A stretch of DNA of 64,000 nucleotides. It comes from Mycobacterium botniense. GTDB taxonomy: Bacteria; Actinomycetota; Actinomycetes; Mycobacteriales; Mycobacteriaceae. The stretch spans positions 2,016,853-2,080,852 of the forward strand of contig NZ_BLKW01000002.1 of assembly GCF_010723305.1 (NCBI RefSeq), in the 5' to 3' direction. Position numbers and translations under genes: made by a program. Under the pieces are notes generated by a model. The model made no database searches. It saw only the letters and a list, made by a program, of their open reading frames with translations, and was not told where the DNA came from. Positions 36,196 to 42,596 of the stretch are shown here, one piece after another. Numbering within the stretch: the first letter of the stretch is position 1; each line of letters begins with the position of its first letter.

Positions 36196-37371
36196 TTATC
36201 CCTCGCCCCGCAGCATCGTCAATCGCCTGATCGCCTCATCGAGGGTGTCCTCACGTTTGCAGAAGGTGAACCGCACCAGATGATTCCACACTTCTGGATG
36301 CCGACCCGCGGGATCGCAGAACGCCGACATCGGGATTGCGGCGACACCGACCTGCTCGGGCAGAGCCGCGCAAAACGCCGTGCTGTCGTCGTAGCCGAGC
36401 GGGCGCGGGTCCGCGCACAGAAAGTAGGTCCCGGAACTGTCATGGACCTCGAAGCCGATCTGGGTCAACCCGGCCGCCAGCCGGTCGCGGCGCTCCTGCA
36501 GCGACGTTCGTAGCGCAGCCACCCAGGACTCTTCGGTGTTCAGCGCCAAGGCCACCGCCGGCTGAAAAGGTGCGCCGCCTACATAGCTCAGGTACTGCTT
36601 GGCGGCCCGCACACCGCTGATGAGTTCCGCCGGACCGCAAGCCCATCCGATCTTCCAGCCGGTGCAGTTGAACATCTTGGACGCGCTGGAAATCGTGATG
36701 GTCCGTTCGGCCATGCCCGGGTAGCCGGCCAGCGGCAGGTGGCGATGCCCGTCATAGACCAGGTGCTCGTATACCTCGTCGGTGATCACCAGCAGATCCG
36801 CGGCCACCGCAATTTCGGCAATGGCCGCCAACTCGGTGGTACTGAGCACCATCCCGGTCGGATTGTGCGGAGAGTTGACGATCAGCGCACGGGTGCGGGG
36901 CGTCACCGCACGCCGCAGCGCGTCGGCGTCCAGGGCGAACCCCCGCCCGTCGGGCACCAGCGGCACGGTTACCCGTCGCGCGCCGGCCAGGGCCACCACC
37001 GGCGAGTACGAGTCGTAGAACGGCTCGATCAGGATCACTTCCTCGAGAGGTTCGACCAGCCCGAGCACCGCTGCCGCGATGGCTTCGGTCGCCCCGACCG
37101 TCACCAGCACCTCGGTGTCCGGGTCGTAGTCGATGCCGAAATGTCGTTTGCGCTGCGCGGCAATCGCGTGCCGCAGCGCCGCGATCCCCGTTCCGGGCGG
37201 GTACTGATTAGCGCCGGCGGAGATAGCGTCCTGCGCGGCTTTCAGCATGGCCGGTGGCCCGTCCTCGTCAGGGAAACCTTGGCCCAGGTTCACCGCGCCG
37301 AGGCGCGCAGCCAGCGCCGACATCTCGGCGAACACCGTGGTCGCATAGGGCCGCAGCCGCGACACCGTCAT
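36196..37371 (-). CDS. dapC: PLP-dependent aminotransferase (DapC-like)
   Basis: A 391-residue class I/II aminotransferase, start ATG 37371. Features: NLGQGFPDEDGPP, NQYPPGTGIAALRHAIA, NSPHNPTGMVLS (substrate contacts), ITDEVYEHLVYDG (pyridine-N Asp) and the PLP lysine in ISSASKMFNCTGWKIGWA. It corresponds to the mycobacterial Rv0858c protein annotated as N-succinyldiaminopimelate aminotransferase; the kynurenine/methionine aminotransferase branch is an alternative by sequence type. Its 5' end faces the prophage integrase. Confidence 0.9.
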   Translation of the reverse strand: MTVSRLRPYATTVFAEMSALAARLGAVNLGQGFPDEDGPPAMLKAAQDAISAGANQYPPGTGIAALRHAIAAQRKRHFGIDYDPDTEVLVTVGATEAIAAAVLGLVEPLEEVILIEPFYDSYSPVVALAGARRVTVPLVPDGRGFALDADALRRAVTPRTRALIVNSPHNPTGMVLSTTELAAIAEIAVAADLLVITDEVYEHLVYDGHRHLPLAGYPGMAERTITISSASKMFNCTGWKIGWACGPAELISGVRAAKQYLSYVGGAPFQPAVALALNTEESWVAALRTSLQERRDRLAAGLTQIGFEVHDSSGTYFLCADPRPLGYDDSTAFCAALPEQVGVAAIPMSAFCDPAGRHPEVWNHLVRFTFCKREDTLDEAIRRLTMLRGEG

Positions 37372-37486
37372 GGATGTTGAGGGTAGGCGCCACGGTTGCC
37401 GTGCACGCCCTGGCATCCCGGAGCTCCGCGGGCGGGGCTCCCAACCAACAGGTGAGTCCAGTGGTGCCCCGCGAGCAGCGTAGACC

Positions 37487-37557
37487 CGAAAGTGCGCCGA
37501 CTAACGTACTTTCGAGTAGTGATTTGCGCAACGATATTGCTACAACTCTACAGTTGT
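37487..37557. promoter_or_regulatory. two inverted repeats upstream of the integrase
   Basis: CGAAAGT (37487-37493) pairs with ACTTTCG (37508-37514), and ACAACT (37542-37547) pairs with AGTTGT (37552-37557), the latter ending 17 bases before the int start. They could be arm-type integrase sites, an operator, or part of attL. The local sequence is distinctly AT-richer than its surroundings. Confidence 0.4.
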
Positions 37558-37574
37558 CGATTTATAGTTTGCGT

Positions 37575-38423
37575 GTGCGTAAGCGGGAGACGCCGCTTCC
37601 AGCACCGTGGGAAGAGGCGCTATCTGGTTGGGAGACCTGGATGCGCGTCGCCGGCCGCCGCGAATCGACGGTGCGACTGCGCAGCGACCTGGTGCGCTCG
37701 ATCGCACGGCGTTCGCGCACAGGACATCCCCGTGACCTGACGCTCAACGACATCGTGCGGCTGTGCTCCGAGCGGCCCTGGTCAGCAGAGCATCGCCGAG
37801 CTGTGCGCACGTCACTGATCGGCTTCTACGACTGGGCGATGAAATCCGGCATCGCCGACGAGAATCCCGCCGCGATGCTGCCGAAGATCGCCGCACCCGC
37901 GCCAGCCCCTCGACCCGCCCCCGATGAGGTGTGGCACGATTTGCTCGCTGCCGCACCGCCGCGGGAAAGGTTGATGGCCCTGTTGGCCGGCGAGGCCGGG
38001 CTGCGGCGCGGCGAGGTCGCGGTCGCCCATTCCAACGACTTGATCCAGGATGTGCACGGCTGGTCGCTGCTCGTTCGCGGCAAAGGTGGCAAGCAGCGCG
38101 TGGTACCGCTCACCGATCGGCTCGTCGCCGAGATCCGTTCCTACTGCAAGAAGGCGGGCTATCTGTTTCCTGGCCAGATCGACGGGCACATCAGCCCCAA
38201 ACAGGTCGGCACCGTCATCAGCCGACTGATGCCGCCCGGCTGGACGATGCACAAACTGCGGCACCGATTCGCGACCCGCGGCTACGCCGGGACCGGTAAT
38301 CTGCGCGCCGTGCAGGAAGCGCTCGGTCACGCGTCGGTGGCGACCACGCAACGCTACACCGCCGTGTCAGCGCGAGACATCCGTGCCGTCGCCGAAGCCG
38401 CCGCACGCAAGGTGGCCTCGTAA
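37575..38423 (+). CDS. int: tyrosine-type phage integrase
   Basis: A 282-residue tyrosine recombinase. GTG 37575 starts the N-terminal SAM-like domain (WEEALSGWETWMRVAGRRES); a longer frame upstream overlaps dapC on the other strand and is not coding. The catalytic domain has Arg144 in AGLRRGE, Lys in RGKGGKQR, HKLR (His226, Arg229), His252 in LGHASVATTQ and the nucleophile Tyr261 in QRYTAV. All catalytic residues are present, so the enzyme could be active. The stop overlaps the next start (TAATG). Confidence 0.95.
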   Translation: MRKRETPLPAPWEEALSGWETWMRVAGRRESTVRLRSDLVRSIARRSRTGHPRDLTLNDIVRLCSERPWSAEHRRAVRTSLIGFYDWAMKSGIADENPAAMLPKIAAPAPAPRPAPDEVWHDLLAAAPPRERLMALLAGEAGLRRGEVAVAHSNDLIQDVHGWSLLVRGKGGKQRVVPLTDRLVAEIRSYCKKAGYLFPGQIDGHISPKQVGTVISRLMPPGWTMHKLRHRFATRGYAGTGNLRAVQEALGHASVATTQRYTAVSARDIRAVAEAAARKVAS

Positions 38424-38792
38424 TGACAACGGCGCTGTTTCGTCACGTGACACTAGCCGGGGTCGCGGCGCTCGTTGCCGTTTGCCCGGCAGCCTGCACC
38501 TCAACGTCCACCGCGCCGCCTGTCACGGTCACGGTAACGAAGTCGACTACCAGCAGCTCGGCGACGGCGGCGGCCCAGGTGGAAATTCCCGACGTCATCA
38601 ACCAGAACGCCGAGATCGCGCGTGAACAGCTCGAGCAGATCGGATTGACCAATATCCAGTTGGTGCCCGCGAACCCTAAATATCAGCTAGTGCTGCCGCG
38701 CCGCCAACTGGACAGTCGTCGATGTTGATCCGCCGCCGGGCACGCTCATCACCGCAGACGCGCCGGTGATCGTGAAAGTCACCAAACCGTAA
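38423..38792 (+). pseudogene. PASTA-domain-like lipoprotein, frameshifted
   Basis: ATG 38423 opens a lipoprotein: signal with lipobox PAAC (Cys about residue 25), a Thr/Ser-rich linker (VTVTVTKSTTSSS), then a domain with VEIPDVINQNAEIAREQLEQ, typical of PASTA repeats. The first frame ends at 38728. After QLVLP at about 38692-38700 the sense continues in another frame as ANWTVVDVDPPPGTLITADA to TAA 38792, completing the domain. An extra C, or loss of two bases, in a GC-rich run explains this. Small PASTA-like lipoproteins occur near int in mycobacteriophages. As it stands it would make a truncated protein. Confidence 0.75.
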
Positions 38793-38837
38793 AACCTGGG
38801 ACAGAGATCAAAGGGGAAAGAAGGAGGGAGCGACAGC

Positions 38838-39494
38838 ATGGAGCGCATCATCCTGACCGTGATAGCTGCGACGCTAGCCTTGGGTGGCCTGGTGTCTGCG
38901 TCGCCGTCGGCCCACGCGCTGCCGCGCTGTCGTCGATGCGGCCGACCACCGGGCCTTCGCAATTCCAGTCGCCCTCGAACAGACGAGCTAGGCCTGCTTC
39001 CCCCCAGCCCCAACCCGTATCCGGCGACGCTTAATGAGATTCACCAGCGGTTCGTCTTGGAGGCTCCCGAACAGACTCGCGAGCGCCGTAGCCTGATTTT
39101 CGAGGCTCTTCGCCTCCATGTCGCAATGATGCGACGGTTGTTCAAACACTGCCGGATATGGCTCGCCGGCGGATTCGTCACCCACAAGGCCGATCCTCCA
39201 CGCGATGCTGACCTGGCTTTCCTTCTGCCCGCACGGCTGATGTCACACGCTCTTAGCCAAACCGCGCTACCGTTGTGGACGTTGGCTGACGTGACAGGCC
39301 GCATCGGCGCGGGAGGGCCGCTGGGTCTCACACCTAGGTTGCAGCCTTGCCTGGGCTTGACGGACTCTTTCCTAGTTAATTCGGAGTCGCTGGCCAACGT
39401 GGAATACTGGAGAAGGCTTTGGTCCAGTGTCATCGATCGCAGCGGTGCCGCCACCGTGAGGACCAAAGGCTTCGTGGAGGTTGTCGATGACTGA
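38838..39494 (+). CDS. nucleotidyltransferase-fold protein (DUF6932-like) fused to a phage signal sequence
   Basis: The 218-codon frame has two unrelated parts. Residues 1-28 are a secretion signal (MERIILTVIAATLALGGLVS, cleavage after AHA) of a small phage exported protein. From about residue 50 it reads ELGLLPPSPNPYPATLNEIH and then WLAGGFVTHKADPPRDADLA, a match to the DUF6932 type of DNA-polymerase-beta-like nucleotidyltransferase: GG at 111-112 and DxD at Asp123/Asp125, the expected nucleotide and metal site. A cytosolic enzyme would not carry a signal. A start at ATG 38936 with a one-base slip near 38980 would give a normal N-terminus. The next gene overlaps by eight bases. Fold likely, substrate unknown. 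Confidence 0.7.
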   Translation: MERIILTVIAATLALGGLVSASPSAHALPRCRRCGRPPGLRNSSRPRTDELGLLPPSPNPYPATLNEIHQRFVLEAPEQTRERRSLIFEALRLHVAMMRRLFKHCRIWLAGGFVTHKADPPRDADLAFLLPARLMSHALSQTALPLWTLADVTGRIGAGGPLGLTPRLQPCLGLTDSFLVNSESLANVEYWRRLWSSVIDRSGAATVRTKGFVEVVDD

Positions 39495-40221
39495 GCTGGC
39501 TTCGATGACTGATGAGGAGCTGCTGCGTCAGTCAATCCGCGAAATCCTCGCCGGCTTTCCCCCGCGCGAGGCTGGGCTGCTGCTAAACAACATGTACGCC
39601 GGCGGGGCGATCGCCGACCGGCCGTCAATGTTGGCGGTGTGGAATGAGGAGCTTTCACCCGAGCAGGCTGAGCTGGACTTGCATCTGACCGGTGAGGGCA
39701 TCAGGGACCACAGTGCTCGCGCGGACCAGCTAGCCCGGCTGGTTTCGGGGATCAACGATGCGACGAAGGCGATCGTCCGGGACAAACTGGGCCTGCGCAG
39801 CCTCAACCGGAACCTGCTTGTCGAAGGTGTTGCACCTGGGTCTGTGCATGTGGTTTTGCGTGCTGACGCTCCGATCGAAGCCTCTGGAACGGAGCCGATG
39901 CGCGATGTTGACGCTTCGAGCCCGGATTCGGTGGCATTGCGCACGGTGGCGCGCGTGTTCACGGTCGCTTCCTCCGATGAGCCTTCGGTATCCGGCGATT
40001 TGCGGTCGATGCCTGCGCGGGCTCGCGCCGCGTTGCGGCGCGCGGTGGTGACTGTCAGCAAAGCCAATTGGGAGATCGACGGCGAGATCAGGCAGCGCAC
40101 CTACGGCGCGGATCCGGTGCGTTTGTCTCGGCGAGGCGCGGTGGAGCTGCTGCACCAGCTTGCAGCACACAACTACACGACCGAAACGAACCCCCGCCCC
40201 AATGGAATGGTCCGGGACTAA
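39487..40221 (+). CDS. unknown partner of the nucleotidyltransferase-like gene
   Basis: A 244-residue soluble protein; ATG 39487 lies in ATGACTGA shared with the upstream stop and follows GTGGAGGT, so the pair is translationally coupled. I recognise no family. The N-terminus is acidic and helical (MTDEELLRQSIREILAGF), a middle part has GLRSLNRNLLVEGVAPGSVH and VVLRADAP with strand character, and an Arg/Ala-rich helix follows (MPARARAALRRAVVTVSKAN). There is no signal or membrane segment. The last residues are encoded over the remnant of the disrupted secreted-protein gene, so the natural C-terminus may be slightly altered. It could be an antitoxin, target-binding or effector subunit. Confidence 0.75.
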   Translation: MTELASMTDEELLRQSIREILAGFPPREAGLLLNNMYAGGAIADRPSMLAVWNEELSPEQAELDLHLTGEGIRDHSARADQLARLVSGINDATKAIVRDKLGLRSLNRNLLVEGVAPGSVHVVLRADAPIEASGTEPMRDVDASSPDSVALRTVARVFTVASSDEPSVSGDLRSMPARARAALRRAVVTVSKANWEIDGEIRQRTYGADPVRLSRRGAVELLHQLAAHNYTTETNPRPNGMVRD

Positions 40222-40319
40222 ACACGTGGGATGTGCCCGGCACGTACGGCGGGTGGACTACCAACCAGCTGATCTGCGACCCGATCACCTACCGGTGCCG
40301 CCAATACGTGACACCGTAA
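40191..40319 (+). pseudogene. C-terminal remnant of a small secreted phage protein
   Basis: In a different frame from the preceding gene the sequence reads PPPQWNGPGLNTWDVPGTYG and then GWTTNQLICDPITYRC, ending QYVTP-stop. This Trp/Gly-rich, two-Cys ending is the C-terminus of a small exported protein common in mycobacteriophages. Its matching signal peptide lies 1.25 kb upstream at 38838. The nucleotidyltransferase pair therefore appears inserted into this gene. Confidence 0.6.
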
Positions 40320-40421
40320 CCAAAAGGCTAGGTGCTGGATTATGGGACGGATATTCGAACCCCTTCGTTATTCCGATGAAAACCGGCTTCTAGCTGCGAA
40401 AACGGCAAGGAATGAGCTGAC
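40320..40421. other. short intergenic gap
   Basis: About 100 bases with no clear gene; a 17-codon frame from 40342 lacks support. It ends in AAGGAATGAGCTGAC, the ribosome site of the next gene. Confidence 0.4.
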
Positions 40422-41204
40422 ATGGAGACACGAACCGACATCACGCGACCTGCGGAAACACGAGACAGCATTGACGGTGTCAATGGGGCCGGAAACGCCC
40501 CCACGGTCGCCGCGCAGGAATGCCTGCGGACTGAGCTGATCGAGACGGCGGTCGTCGATCGGCCGCCGCTGGCCTACAGCGACGCCGACGTGACTGCGAC
40601 TGATTTCACCGAGCAATCCGGCGATGACCCGTGGGACGACGACGCGTGGGAGGACGAGTACCGCGCCTACGCATGGGGCACCGTCAAGATTTTCGTGGGC
40701 CTGATGGCGGTCGTCGTTGTCGCAGCGGGATGGATCGTCGCGATCGCGTTGATGTCAAAAGGTCACTCTCCAGCGACTGATGCGGCGACGCCCGAGTCAA
40801 CACCAGCGACGGAGGCGCAAGCACCGCCTGCGCCGCCGACGACAGTAACCTCACCGCCGACGACAGTAACCTCACCGCCGACGACAGTGACGGCGCCGCC
40901 GACGACAGTGACGGTCACGCAAACATCCACACCCGTCGCAGCGCCACTGGTGCCTACTGCGCAAGCGCCGCCCAGCCGTACTCCCGATCAGATATTCCTC
41001 AGCGAAGCGCGTGCGGGCGGCCTGGTCATCCTGGACGACTCGGTGGCGGCCGCTGATGCCCGGCAAGGCTGCGAATATCTCGCGGCGGGCCACACCGCGC
41101 GGGAAACGCAGGAGCTCGCCATGCGCAATAATCCGTCGCTGACGTGGCGGGACGCGGAAGTCTACGTGCGCGCCGCCATCGACGCCTACTGCCCTCAATA
41201 CTGA
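40422..41204 (+). CDS. membrane-anchored DUF732-domain protein with repeat linker
   Basis: A 260-residue protein: an N-terminal acidic cytoplasmic part (DDPWDDDAWEDEYRAYAWG), one transmembrane helix (about 88-110, IFVGLMAVVVVAAGWIVAIA), an extracellular linker of four PPTTVT repeats, and a C-terminal domain that matches DUF732, a small secreted mycobacterial domain (DQIFLSEARAGGLVI, paired Cys in QGCEYLAAGH and DAYCP). Such proteins occur in mycobacteria and their phages; the function is unknown. In a prophage, a surface protein made from the lysogen might influence superinfection or the envelope. Gene intact. Confidence 0.8.
   Translation: METRTDITRPAETRDSIDGVNGAGNAPTVAAQECLRTELIETAVVDRPPLAYSDADVTATDFTEQSGDDPWDDDAWEDEYRAYAWGTVKIFVGLMAVVVVAAGWIVAIALMSKGHSPATDAATPESTPATEAQAPPAPPTTVTSPPTTVTSPPTTVTAPPTTVTVTQTSTPVAAPLVPTAQAPPSRTPDQIFLSEARAGGLVILDDSVAAADARQGCEYLAAGHTARETQELAMRNNPSLTWRDAEVYVRAAIDAYCPQY
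40833..40916 (+). repeat. four tandem 21-base repeats encoding PPTTVT linker
   Basis: Units at 40833-40853, 40854-40874, 40875-40895 and 40896-40916. The first two are identical (CCGCCGACGACAGTAACCTC plus A) and the next two diverge at the 3' end. They lie within the DUF732 membrane protein gene and lengthen its extracellular stalk, so copy number may vary between strains. Confidence 0.85.
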
Positions 41205-41241
41205 TCACGGCGCGTGCCGCATGTACGGGGAGGATGGCTGA

Positions 41242-41403
41242 GTGGGCCGGTGGGATTTTACGCGAGAAGAGATCTGGGCGATGATGGCGGTCGAGCAGGC
41301 GGAGAAGTATGCCGCGCTAGCGGCAACGTTCGGCGCGGATGCCGTTGACGCGATGCTCATGTTTCCGTGGTCTCCCGAAGTTCCAGGGGAACGACTTTGC
41401 TAG
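41242..41403 (+). CDS. small phage protein of unknown function
   Basis: A 53-residue frame from GTG 41242, eight bases after GGGGAGGA. It reads VGRWDFTREEIWAMMAVEQA and ends in PGERLC. It is amphipathic and helical with no signal or membrane segment. It lies in a tightly packed row of small rightward genes. I do not recognise a family. Confidence 0.5.
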   Translation: MGRWDFTREEIWAMMAVEQAEKYAALAATFGADAVDAMLMFPWSPEVPGERLC

Positions 41404-41416
41404 CAAAGGTGTTTTG

Positions 41417-41638
41417 ATGCCCAACCTTACTAACCGGACCCTTGAGGACAAGGTTAAACGTCCGTTCCGGGAGCGGTGCCGGCAACAGAATGCCGCGTTC
41501 GACGACTACCGCGCCAGCCACCGGCCCGTCGTCGACGCAGTGCGGCGGCTCGTGCACGACGGGCAGCTCGCCGCGCCGACCGTGGCCGGCGGCCGCCTGG
41601 CCGTTTGCCAGCGCGCCCAGCGCGACCTGGGGGAGTAG
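41417..41638 (+). CDS. small basic phage protein of unknown function
   Basis: A 73-residue frame from ATG 41417, 13 bases after the previous stop, with AAAGGTG as a possible ribosome site. It is rich in Arg (VKRPFRERCRQQNAAFDDYR) and may bind nucleic acid. It ends at TAG 41636. The same frame stays open beyond the stop into the next small gene, so the stop may be a recent nonsense change that split one longer gene. Confidence 0.45.
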   Translation: MPNLTNRTLEDKVKRPFRERCRQQNAAFDDYRASHRPVVDAVRRLVHDGQLAAPTVAGGRLAVCQRAQRDLGE

Positions 41639-41677
41639 CCCCCCGGCGGCGCGCCGCACCCCGAACAGATCGAGGCG

Positions 41678-41899
41678 ATGACCGCAAAAGCGGTCGACGA
41701 GCTGGTCGACGTGCTCAACGCGGCGCGCGACCCCGCTGTATACGTGTACAGGCGCGACGAGGACATGCATGCATGCTGCCCGGCCAGATACGGCACATTT
41801 GCCGGCGCGGTGGTGGCGCCACGTGGTCGCCCGTGCCTGCCAGGAAGTGCCCGGCGTGGTCATCACGTCGTGAGCTATGCAAACCGGGCCGTATCCTGA
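41678..41899 (+). CDS. small phage protein, possibly the 3' half of the previous gene
   Basis: A 73-residue frame from ATG 41678 in the same register as 41417-41638. It contains KAVDELVDVLNAARDPAVYV and HACCPARYGTFAG with two adjacent Cys. No ribosome site is obvious at 41678. Read through the TAG at 41636-41638, the two would form one 160-residue protein. Function unknown. Confidence 0.4.
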   Translation: MTAKAVDELVDVLNAARDPAVYVYRRDEDMHACCPARYGTFAGAVVAPRGRPCLPGSARRGHHVVSYANRAVS

Positions 41900-42114
41900 T
41901 CCGAACGCATAGAAGGAGGGCCCATGAAGCTTGCGGCGCGCGCGAAAATGATGGTCACACCAGCCTGGCAGGCGTACTATGATGCGATCTAAAACCGCAC
42001 AGCCGCCTCGTTCATGCGCTCAACCAGATTTACGGCACCCTAGCTAGTAGCCCGCTGTGCCCGTTATCGCCTTTGTGTACAGCTGTCTGTACAGTGGAGG
42101 AGGCACCAAAAGTC
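41900..42114. promoter_or_regulatory. gap with direct repeats TGTACAG
   Basis: No convincing gene apart from a 22-codon frame at 41924. Near its end TGTACAG occurs at 42076-42082 and 42088-42094, 12 bases apart, just upstream of GGAGGAGG and the next gene. This could be a promoter or regulator site. Confidence 0.4.
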
Positions 42115-42414
42115 ATGGACCCCAGCGCGATCGAAGCGGGCGACGTTATTGAGGCGACCTTCAACCCGCAGCGGACCGACGATCTCACGCCAGCAGCGGC
42201 GGCGATCGTCGGGCAGCGATTCCAGTGGACGTGCGTGCGACGCGTCGAGGACAACGGCCCCGACTATGACGGCCAGTGGCGTCTCGAGCTCGGCAAAGAC
42301 GACTGCGAGCGAACCGGCCTGTGGTGGGTGGCGTTATGCGACCTGAGTGACATCGTCTATGTCGGCCGCGATCAACGGGCAGCCGACGAGTACAGAATCC
42401 TCAACGGCCTCTGA
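42115..42414 (+). CDS. phage protein of unknown function
   Basis: A 99-residue protein. ATG 42115 follows GGAGGAGG; the frame extends 14 codons upstream but without a better signal. Sequence features are strands around IEATFNPQRTDDLTPA and WRLELGKDDCERTGLWWVAL, suggesting a small beta domain. It is the last rightward gene before the convergent PPE region. Not recognised. Confidence 0.6.
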   Translation: MDPSAIEAGDVIEATFNPQRTDDLTPAAAAIVGQRFQWTCVRRVEDNGPDYDGQWRLELGKDDCERTGLWWVALCDLSDIVYVGRDQRAADEYRILNGL

Positions 42415-42475
42415 TGCCGCGCCGACGTAGCCCCGGCGCGCCCTGCAGGAGGCCTTGCGGCGGTGTAAAAGAGTT

Positions 42476-42529
42476 CGGACGTAGGTTCCGTCGAAGACGA
42501 GCAAGTCTGAAGGAAGGAGCCTACGTCCG
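42476..42529. repeat. 10-base inverted repeat CGGACGTAGG ... CCTACGTCCG
   Basis: Perfect arms at 42476-42485 and 42520-42529, separated by 34 bases, in the convergent gap between the last rightward gene and the PPE gene. It may be a terminator stem or an element end. Confidence 0.6.
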
Positions 42530-42549
42530 TGTCGAAGAGGATATCGCCT

Positions 42550-42575
42550 GATCAGATATTCCTCAGCGAAGCGCG
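42550..42575. repeat. 26-base copy of the DUF732 gene segment at 40986-41011
   Basis: These 26 bases are identical to 40986-41011, which encodes DQIFLSEAR in the DUF732 gene. Here the same peptide follows a GTG at 42529 (VSKRISPDQIFLSEAR) but the frame then runs antisense into the PPE gene. The start of a second DUF732 gene has thus been joined to the end of the PPE gene, a recombination scar. Confidence 0.75.
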
Positions 42576-42596
42576 AGGTAGTCGCCGCCGCGTGGC

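Noticed and set aside
37254..37574. Upstream extension of the integrase frame
   Set aside because: The extra 107 codons overlap dapC antisense and give an unusual Arg/Pro-rich leader; GTG 37575 fits the integrase N-terminus.
37372..37574. tRNA remnant as attL
   Set aside because: I looked for a tRNA 3' end or T-loop near the integrase and found none.
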